A program made the translations under genes and the position numbers. The notes under the pieces were generated by a model. It ran no database searches, was not told the DNA's origin, and saw only the letters and a program-made list of their open reading frames with translations. 64,000 nt of DNA, from the NCBI GenBank assembly GCA_032622095.1, contig CP136061.1, positions 16,120,440 through 16,184,439 on the forward strand. The letters run 5' to 3'. Within the stretch, counting starts at the first letter, position 1. Each line of letters begins with the position of its first letter. Shown here piece by piece: positions 55,543 to 64,000 of the stretch. The DNA is from Siphonodentalium dalli (taxonomy: Eukaryota; Mollusca; Scaphopoda; Gadilida; Siphonodentaliidae).

Positions 55543-55792
55543 TTACCAGTCGATGCATCACGCGGGTTTTTATCTGCCTGCTCGGTGTGTCGGTGTGGTG
55601 CTTGCGGACCTTGCCAATAAGTTATCATTCCTGACATCCCCTTTGGCATAATTGCCATAAACCATAAAACACATACATGTATCATGCTCGTTCATATACA
55701 TGGGTACATATTTATTTTGTGTCTGCAGGTCTGGCCACATATGATTATGTATATTTATTCAGACAGTTGTTTCTTGTTTCATTCATAAGTTG
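55543..55792 (+). repeat. Circularly permuted duplicate, copy 2 (order B-A)
   Basis: Block B (55543-55680) is followed directly by block A (~55680-55792), the reverse order of copy 1 at 52205-52458, in the same orientation and nearly identical in sequence. Confidence 0.9.
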
Positions 55793-55799
55793 TAGACTT

Positions 55800-57786
55800 A
55801 TATCAAAGAAAAGCCAATAAGTGAAACAAGGGTACTATAATGCATTGTTTCCCGTCTGATTGATATAGCTCTGAGAGCTGTACTCGTAGAGCAGGCTGCG
55901 TTTGATTTATTGCTGCGGGCAATAATGGCGGGGTTAATGACCGATGCTGGAAACGCCATGGAAGATGGTGCATCGAAACCACAAAAGACAGTTATGTGCG
56001 TGACTTATTAGGGTCCAGATCGGAAGTGTTTATAAAACTGGTGCTATAAGAAATCATGTCATTCTACATATAACGACACAACATGGCAAATTGTGTTTTC
56101 TTCTGTGCTGTTGGACAGGAATATACATAATCTTAATTATTGACACGAGAACCAGCATCTCACCCTGCAGAAAGCCTCTGTTTTCCGCCACAAAATATAT
56201 AATATAATCAGAATGTTTTTTTGTTGTGGGGACGCCGTCGTTACTGGGACTGCGCGTATGCTTAACGTGGTCAGGCCTGATATTATGGAATTAGAACCAT
56301 AACCGGGAGAGTGGCTCGTCGTGGCTATTTTCAAAACTTAATTGGATGTTTGTTTTTATTTCTATTGGGGGGACGAATGACAAATCAATTATACGTTCTC
56401 AATTAGACCAGACATATACGAGGGCATTCTTCGCTCTAAGGAAAGGTGTGCAGAATTATGGAAAATATACACACGATTTTAACAATAGAGATGTGCTACA
56501 CACTGAGAACAAATTCTGGTCAATATGACTAACTTAGGCCTAAAAAAAATTTATCCGTGTTTCTGCTAACGGGACATGTCTAGGGTAGGGTAGGTAGGTA
56601 GGGATTTAATTTTATTTATTTTTTAATTTTATTTTTTTCACACCCCGCTCGGAGGTGCTCCAAGCTGTATTTATGATATTTTGACAACCGAGTGGTCATA
56701 AATAGTCTTAAATTGTATTCCAAAATAGAGGGAAGGAAGATTGGATAGATAATTAGATATACACAATTGATGGATTACACTCCCCATTAATTGCATGTAT
56801 TCAGTATTGAAATATATGTGTAAGATGATTTACAAAACGTTAGGCTCGCGTTACAAATGGGCCTGAATTTACCCCGCGTTACAAATGGGCCTGAATTGAC
56901 AACTTGTAGGTTTACCAAGAACTGCTGAAGGAATAATATACATGTATGTATTCAATTTGTATATTTCCTTGCAACAACTGGCTGTGACCCATTGACACTT
57001 CACACCAATGGGAATCACAAACTTATACATTTTCCTGAGTGACCATTTAATTGCCCCACCAAATTCCAAACAACGAATACATAGGAATGTGTTATCTAGT
57101 TTTAAACTAGATTGGTCACTGTGAAAGCTGTATTTATATTTTATTTTAGTCGCTGATTGTTCCCCGATTAATCAACCATAGTCACCATACCCAGTTAAAA
57201 TTTGATATTGTCTAAAATAAAACTAATAGTATCAAAATTATTTCTTAGGCTTTAAAATTCCAGCGTTATGTTAAAACTGACAACGATGTATTTTGTACTG
57301 TCTGTGGCATGCAAATCACTGAAATCAGATGAACTCAGTATTGATCACAATGCTGTAAAGATGCAACTGTATTGACCGTACATCAATCATGACATGAATA
57401 CATGTAGCTATATTGTAGCTAAGGCGAAAACAAAACTTGCTTGTTTCCTATAATATGGAACCAGGTAGACAGGAAGGGAATTTTTTTTTAAAGCAAGCAA
57501 TATGTCTAGACTATTAATGCTTAAATGTATCCTCATATGTGGAGCCTGTCTATGTATTATGTGGGGAAAGAACTGAATCCAGCTCAATAAGGTGATTAGT
57601 TATATACAATTATACATGCATATCAATTTTGACAGGAATTGGCTGAGTATTACAAAATAGCAGATATAGATATTAAAAAGAATCCCAAAATCAGATTAAG
57701 AAGTCATCTTGCCACTGGAGTTCGCAAACACAAGAGGTACATGGTGATCATAAAACTGTGTTAAATATTATGAGCCATGAATGCTG
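55800..57786. other. No gene recognised
   Basis: Single-copy looking. A 'gggtagg' / 'taggtaggtaggg' microsatellite occurs at 56583-56604. The duplicate phrase 'cgttacaaatgggcctgaatt' occurs at 56850 and 56877. Confidence 0.35.
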
Positions 57787-57795
57787 CTATGTGAT
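57787..57795. other. Target-site duplication, left copy
   Basis: ctatgtgat, repeated exactly at 62147-62155. Confidence 0.7.
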
Positions 57796-58194
57796 GGAAA
57801 CGGGCCCACTCGCCCCAGGGCCAGCTCGCCCCAGTCGACCTGGGCCAGCTCGCCCCGAGCCAGCTCGCCCCGGGCCAGCTCGCCCCAAGGGATAATGTCT
57901 TATTTAAGTTGTCGTTTTGGGGTAGTTTTGCTTGCTTTCTCTGGCTTACAGTCAAGTGATACCATACAAAGTGATACCCAAATCGGTCAACTGATACCCA
58001 AGATGTGTATCATTGAATTTGGAATGTTGAGTTAAATATACACACATTCGAGATCATTATTTGTCCGAACGTCATGTCGGAATATACTCCATTCCTCGAT
58101 CGAAAATGTGCTTGCGTCGAGCCACTGCCGTTGTATATAGTCGCAGATACAACGGAACATATTTGTGGTTATGATGTCAGATAAATATTGCACT

Positions 58195-58925
58195 GCTTAT
58201 TTCGGCCAATTTGGCCGGTTACTTCATGTGACTTTTTCATCTGACGTTTGTGTCGGATAATTGATCTGGAGGATTTATGTAAATGTTAGCCAAAACTACA
58301 TTTCCAAGTAACGATGGTTTTGTTGTTTATTTTGAGGAATAATACCGCGTCAGATGAATTCAGCCCAAATATGTTAACAGTTGTCGTGTCAAACATTCGG
58401 CAGTAGGTTAGCGTTATTTAGTATTTGTGGATGTCCTTTAACATGGGGAAAATAGACTAACTGCGCTTGAACGAGCATGTGAATTTGTCGTTTTTAATGT
58501 ACAGCAACTTGATAATCAATAACAGAGGCATTCTCTGTCAAATAAGGTCGCTCTATTTACGGTATTAATTGCGGAACTTTCTAAAGTAAACTACGCGTAA
58601 ACGGTTCCATACGGTAAATTCTAGAATGTGCCGGAATCGGCCTAATCGCCCCATGGCCAACTCGCCCAGTCGACGTGTGTCAATTCGGTACCTACTATAA
58701 CATGTACCCGAGTCCGATACGGAATAAAAGATGTATACGGGTGTTATATAGCGTTTGGTCCGTTGTTTCTCAATGAATATTATTGAAATTTGGTGTATAT
58801 GTCCGGGCTGGGACATGGAATACAACAAGGTTTGAATTGTTTTTAAATTTACAAATTTGTTGATTTTATTCAATTTGTTTTCGTTCTGAAAACACACTAT
58901 AAAGTGTATATAATTTAATAACGAA
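58195..58925 (-). repeat. ~750-bp repeat, right copy (inverted to 48.1-48.9 kb)
   Basis: Reverse-complement partner of 48110-48865, with the same order of landmarks and a GC-rich patch at 58635-58680. It ends at the 'cactataaagtg' word that also bounds the left copy. Confidence 0.82.
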
Positions 58926-59220
58926 CACGAGACATACATAATTTATAAACTGTTAACAAAAGATATCAAATTCAATACATGACAAAGATGACTCAGTGGA
59001 GTTTATAAAGTGAACATAAAAACATTGAGGTAAGAATCTTTTTAAGGAATGCAACTTTATTTAATGATAATAAACACATAAATTAAAATAACAAACATGA
59101 GACATACATGATTTATAAACTGTTAACAAAAGATATCAAACTCAATACATGACAAAGATGACTCAGTGAAGTTTATAAAGTGAACATACAAATATTAAGG
59201 TAAGAATCTTTTTAAGCATT
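58926..59220. repeat. 170-bp tandem duplication
   Basis: 'gagacatacataatttataaac' words at 58929 and 59099 head two copies that continue 'gttaacaaaagatatcaaa', 'atgacaaagatgactcagtg' and 'ggtaagaatctttttaag'. They differ by only a few bases. Confidence 0.88.
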
Positions 59221-60660
59221 ACTAAACCGTTTAGCACAGACCACAGTCCACTTCACTCATCCGATCATCACCAAACTTCATATTTATCTTGATATTGATC
59301 TATCAGATGAGAGCTATCAAATATTTTTTTAATTTCATAGGAAAAAATGGTCGCCAGCGGCCATATTGCATTTACGTTATATTCTATCGCGTCATGTCGA
59401 TATCTAGTATTACTTAGAAATTTCACCTTTCCAGATTCATAATTGCTCCATTGACTGTAACAGATGAAATTATTCCCCTCTTCGGATAGAGTGTCACTGA
59501 AACTTTATTTTGTCAGACTGTCTGTATAATCACTGATTATATATGGCAATAATCTGTAATAAGATGTAGCACTATTTTATTTTATATTTACATGCAGTGC
59601 TGTTTTTATACATCAATTCTAATCCCCCTAGATCATCATGTGATCGATCATACATCGCGCGAGGACCTGGTTGAATTAAGGGGGTTTTATGGATCACTTC
59701 TGTCCTCAAGCTAGATTATACTTATGACATTTAATGGCATGTTTCTAACGTGGAGGGTTAGATATGCTTGAGAAACCACCACTCTTTAATTCACACCAAG
59801 TTCTCAGCTGTCTTGTTCGGATATTAGAACCCATAGCCATGATATATGGTTTATTTTGTGTATACTAGTAATATAGTTATTTTCAGTACCTTTATATACC
59901 AGTACTGTGTATAACAATGCATATAAATTAATCCATGTATACATGTATATTGATTCAACGGATTCAGTGGTTTTGTCCATCAGTCTATCAAATTTGCGGG
60001 GAAAACATGGCCACAAGCAGTACACCCTGCTAAATTTCGAATTTGAATCAATTGGCGCACCCTGCAGCCAGCTTTTATTGGAGAACTTTTTCTTATGTGG
60101 ATATTTTGGGTCACCGCTAGATGTGAGCCATATTTTGTTCTCAAACTGTCCTTGTGAAGACATCACTGCCAGCGGTGATCTTCAATTTTACTATTTTTAT
60201 GGCTAAATAATTTGGTTGATCCTACAGACGAGACCCCTTGTCCGATCGTCATCAGATTCCACAATTATCTTCTGGATAACCAGGGTGAGAGTAATCTAAT
60301 TTTCCCGAATTTCGTTAAAAAACATTACCACAGGCAGCAATTTGGTATCTTACTCTTTGATCCTCTTTTGCATGACTGAATTGTTTAGCAACTGTACAGA
60401 CATATCCCTCATCTGGTTTGTATATACATGTATATCTCTTCATGCGGATAGCCAGTATTACGTAGGTACTTCAACTTTCTGCATTCCTGTCATCATTTGA
60501 AATATAAAAATTTACCTGATACATGCACCCTTCAAAATTTGTTTCGTCGTATCTATTTTAATGACCCGTATGGTAATATTGATACAGATATATTTGTCAA
60601 ACATTTCTTTGTACAATATACAGGTATTTAGTTTGTAACTAAATCTAGAAATATATAATA
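59221..60660. other. Diverged repeats, no gene
   Basis: Stretches near 59240-59360 and 60220-60340 share the pattern 'ccgatc[a/g]tca...ttatctt...'. No coding frame is supported; frames at 59804-60206 on both strands are mirror shadows without motifs. Confidence 0.35.
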
Positions 60661-60714
60661 GTAGCTCGTGGACCCCACTTCGTCCGGGATGTTCCCCTCT
60701 GATTTTCGGAGAAA

Positions 60715-61115
60715 TGCGCGATTTAACCTTGAATTGACTATTTTAAAGGTGAAGGTCATGTCGGGGTCACGATTTGACCCGTCCAAAACACTCCCCGGAC
60801 AAAAGTCACGACAAAAGTACCCGTCGAAATCCGCCCGGCTTTATACCCGATTTGACCTTGAATTGACAATTTTGAATGTCAAGATCAGGTCAGGGTCATG
60901 ATTTGACCCACCCGAAACACTCCTGGGACAAAAGTAACAGTAGGTATCAAATTTCGTTGAAATACTTCCGTTTTACCAGATTTGACCTTGAATTGATCTT
61001 TTTGAATGTCAAAGTCAGGTCGGGATCAAGATTTGACCCGTCCAAAATACTCCCTGGAAATAATTTCCCCTATAGGTATCAAATTTCGTCAAATCTGTCC
61101 GGCAGTTTTCCCGGC
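60715..61115 (+). repeat. ~129-bp tandem repeat, 3 copies, open in frame
   Basis: 'tttgaccttgaattgac' (60723 in variant form, 60851, 60981) is followed by 'tttgaatgtcaa', 'aggtc[a/g]gg', 'gatttgacccgtccaaaa' and 'actccc'. The period is 128-130 bp. The translation gives repeated FDLELTILNVK...GSRFDPSK, but the copies fall in different frames because the period is not always a multiple of three. It is followed by 'acagacaaacagacagacaa'. Confidence 0.75.
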
Positions 61116-62404
61116 CATAGCTAACAGACAAACAGACAGACAAATGTCCAAAATATATATTAAACTAGCTGATGTACTCGACTTCGTTCGGGCTAGTTAG
61201 GGATTTTTTTTGTGATCGCCTCCATCTGGACAGTACCCAGTATATACAGCGTCTGGCCAAACTATTGTTCAATTGGTCCAGAAACATGCCTATATCAGCA
61301 CGTTCGAGAACATGGTCCCACGTGAAATTGGACCCGTCCATATTGCTCCCGGGATCGAAGTAGTCCTACACACAAATTTTTAGTCGGATCGGTCAAGGTC
61401 CAGAAACATGCCTATGAGCGAGGTCAAGTTGACACGTTAAATACCAAATTCGAGCAGTGTTAGAGTCTATAACACATACACACATGCATTCACGCATACA
61501 CACATACATACATACAGACAGGTGTTTCAAAATGTATAATCGATAGCTACAACAATTCTATGGTAGATAGTTCACGGCCGACCTGATGCATGCATCTTAG
61601 TTTTCTTGTATACGGTATGTGGTCGGCATATGAAAGTGATTATCTATCACACTGAAGCATCTAATCCTCTGAAGTGTGAGGTGTGATTAGTCGATTGGTT
61701 ACTGTGTAAACAACCTGCTTCTATTGTTTTGATAGGATATGAATGGGGATATAATAACGGCTTCTAAGGGTTTCCCAACTCCAGAGATAGTGAGATGAAC
61801 TCAGAGAATAAGAGAAACTTTAATATCCAGAATGTGAAAACAGTTCATTATTGTTATTTATGAATTCGCCGGTTCGTCGTACAAACCAACTAGTGTGATA
61901 AACTGCATGGCTATATTATCTGTGCTAACAAACGTGCCTAAAGTAATCTAAATGTCAAAATTGATGGACATAACTCTGAAATATATCATAATCTGAACTT
62001 AAGAAATTAATATATTAATATATATTAACTTATTTACAACTTTAATACAAATGTAATACCCTGGCCAGCTCGCCCCTGAAAGGTGGGCCAGCTCGCCCCA
62101 AAAACGGCCTGTGGCGAGCTGGCCCTGGGGCGAGTGGGCCCGGATCCTATGTGATATTCTATACTCTAATACAGTAGTTAGTAGTAATTGTTATATTCAA
62201 ATTAATAGTTTATTATATGTACATGTATGATCTTGTTATAAGTGAGTAGTTAGACCTGCCCAAAAAAATCCCACCCTCCCACAAATGCTCAATGTTTGCA
62301 TCAATACCAGTGTTACACCTTTTACTGCCTAACTATCACTCATATTTAACGGCAGAATGTTGAGAAATTCTATGAAACAATCACAGCTTAGTTTAATTTA
62401 ACCG

Positions 62405-62620
62405 GTCCTACTAAACAACGAACACAAACGAACACAAACGAACATAAACGAACACAGGTCCAAAAAGCGGAATATAAGGGTGAAATTTGGTTTGTGTGTG
62501 CGTGTGGGTCCACTCTATGTGTATGTGGTGTTATTTCCAACTTTGATCACTTATTTTTTGAGTTATTAGCATTATTTGAATACAAAACTACTAAACAACG
62601 AACACAAACGAACATAAGAT
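62405..62620. repeat. Short repeat of 'cgaacacaaa' units, two clusters
   Basis: 'ctactaaacaacgaacacaa' starts both clusters (62409 and 62587). The 10-bp unit 'acgaacacaa' is repeated four to five times in the first and twice in the second, about 178 bp apart. Confidence 0.8.
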
Positions 62621-62876
62621 AGCTATACTGCAAAGGTGTTAATTAACTACGGCTTATATACTCTGTCTCCTTGTTAATTGCACATCTGTGAGTTATTTTT
62701 ACTGGAACTCCACCTTCACCACCACCGTCACCGACGAGGCAACAACACCTGCTGGGACACTGCAGCTACCATCAACCTGCAGTATTCCAGGGGGCTAAAC
62801 ACCCCCTCGTCTGGACACCAACGACGGAAAGAAGAAGAATTTGCATACAAAAGAAAAAAAATGCTTCTTCCTTTTT

Positions 62877-62975
62877 TTTTTTATGTTATTCAAATAAAGG
62901 CTAAAAATGAGGGGTTAGGGAATGGGCCTCTCGGCCCATTCGAGAATCCCGGGGTTAGCCCCCCCCCCAAACACT
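62877..62975. repeat. Second copy of the hairpin module from the foldback core
   Basis: 'aataaaggctaaaaatgagg' then the stem aatgggcc / ggcccatt with loop TCTC (~62921-62942), then 'cgagaatcccggggtt' and a C run. It is clearly related to 10330-10400 and 21330-21380 but diverged, with compensating changes in the stem. The upstream frame at 62678-63034 runs into this repeat and is not called. Confidence 0.75.
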
Positions 62976-64000
62976 CCCCAAAAAAAAAAAGGTTCTATCC
63001 AACATTTATCATTTTGTTAGGAAATCTATGTTGAAATTTCGAGACATAAATCGTTTTCAGTGTGTGTCGTCATGTTTTAAAATGTTAAAGCTAACTAAAA
63101 TATTATTATATCCGAAGTCTCAGTTCTAGAAACTCGCCAGTTTTATAATGAAAGACAAAAATGTGTTTAGAGATAGAACCCTTTTGCTTACGAAACCATC
63201 GTCTCGCTTCCGGATCAGAGTGCACATGGAGATAGAACTCTCTAGCCTGAATTTTTCCTCCATTTTATGTAGGCCTATGTGGTTAAATTCGACAGCAGTT
63301 AATCAAGAAATATGTTGTATTTTCTCTCGCGGTTTGTGAGGGGATTCTGTTAGAGTATATGAACGAGTGGTCACTATTCTTTGCCATTTTGGGAAACGAA
63401 TGGTTGTCTCTTTCAATTTAATGGGTAAGAATGCATATATAGGCCTGAAAATGGCATGACGCGCAGAATCACTTCTCACATTTTCCAGGTTCACAAGCAT
63501 TCATACACCATGGAAATAAACGAAACAATAATTGATTTCTTATATTTACATATCAGAATGTTAACGAGGCAATAATGTGACATAAGTACTAGTATGCCAC
63601 AGAAATATCAAGGATGGTGCCATTTTCGTTCAGTTGGTCTATTTGGCTCAAATGGGGAGTGTATTATCGACTAAAACATGTCAACGATATCATAACCGTC
63701 TAATTAAATAGTTTTATTTGAACAAAGTTACAAACAATCACTTGTCACATACATGTATGTCCCAGCTCATTTAAGTTATATCAACCAACACTCCTTCACA
63801 TATCAAAGTTAATAAAGATATATCTAGGTTCAAACATTGACCAAAAGACATCGTTTTATGTTTGTTTAATGTTCCCTATTTTCGAGGTAGTCCGTAAATT
63901 CGCATTTTTTGGAAGTATGTTTCAAATTAACCCCGGTTTGATGGGTTTTGTGAGCATGATTTTCACAGTTAATTAGTATATTGACTAATTGAATTAAATT
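62976..64000. other. No gene recognised
   Basis: AT-rich sequence to the window edge; short frames without motifs. Confidence 0.35.

Larger units (their letters stand above)
57796..62146. mobile_element. 4.35-kb DNA element with GC-rich subrepeated inverted termini
   Basis: The left end (57796-57835) and the reverse complement of the right end (62107-62146) share about 33 bp, including gggcccactcgccccagg and gccagctcgcc, with two or three differences in the outermost bases. The direct repeat ctatgtgat flanks it exactly (57787-57795 and 62147-62155). Each end holds several copies of the word 'ggccagctcgcccc': five on the left, four on the right in mixed orientation. A 9-bp duplication is usual for Mutator-like elements, but no transposase is encoded and the superfamily is a guess. 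It contains the 58.2-58.9-kb repeat and the arrays listed below. Confidence 0.72.

Noticed and set aside
47930-58925. A Polinton/Maverick-type giant transposon with ~750-bp inverted ends
   Set aside because: No polymerase, integrase, ATPase or capsid frames lie between, the copies are much diverged, and the right copy sits inside a smaller element with its own duplication.
62678-63034. 118-codon plus-strand frame as a gene
   Set aside because: Its second half is the hairpin/C-run repeat module and poly-A runs, and the first half has no recognisable domain.

Overview
This is eukaryotic, AT-rich, repeat-dominated DNA from an animal, most likely a marine mollusc and probably a bivalve. The reasons are several kinds of retroelement, DNA elements with inverted termini, many short tandem arrays, a degenerate repeat built on a 'taactctggtaaaaatgaatgg'-like core of a type I associate with mollusc genomes (family memory, not checked), and a split C-type lectin gene with GT-AG introns. 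I see no bacterial or phage organisation, no rRNA and no functional tRNA. The species cannot be fixed from the sequence.

Layout. 1-4412: a LINE entering from the left edge (APE endonuclease, reverse transcriptase, C-terminal zinc motif), broken by at least three one-base losses; its last ~509 bp is present three times in tandem. 4413-8738: mostly single-copy sequence with one possible three-helix membrane exon (minus, 6669-7034), a long hairpin and a 68-bp tandem array. 8746-25009: the main structure, a 16.3-kb foldback-type element with ~105-bp near-identical terminal inverted repeats, a ~7-bp target duplication, arms built from ~209-bp monomers in opposite orientation and a 2.05-kb higher-order unit. 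A Ty3/gypsy-type LTR retrotransposon (11969-20828, minus) lies inside it, with gag, protease and RT-RNaseH-integrase, primer site, polypurine tract and one complete 451-bp LTR; the other LTR has lost 251 bp in a deletion that also removed array DNA.

25017-29000: a tRNA-headed SINE (minus, ~26550-26787) and a C-type lectin domain gene (exons 27868-28080 and 28489-28700, plus). 29938-31235: a 58-bp minisatellite interrupted by a 5'-truncated L2/CR1-type LINE. 33241-38100: two related repeat blocks, two clusters of a 43-bp minisatellite that carries a CACGTG core in nearly every copy, and a degenerate satellite. 40867-41607: a short non-autonomous hAT-like element with a perfect 8-bp target duplication. 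42700-45135: a small unassigned reading frame and two palindromic elements. 47900-62146: a pair of ~750-bp inverted copies (48.1 and 58.2 kb), local duplications, a circularly permuted duplicate pair (52.2 and 55.5 kb) and a 4.35-kb element with GC-rich inverted termini and a 9-bp duplication (57796-62146). 62156-64000: short tandem repeats and a second copy of a hairpin module found in the loop of the big foldback element.

The only convincing host gene is the lectin. The window is otherwise a record of successive insertions, tandem amplifications and deletions. The strongest candidates for something undescribed are the monomer-array foldback element, the 4.35-kb element with subrepeated termini, and the circularly permuted duplicate pair.
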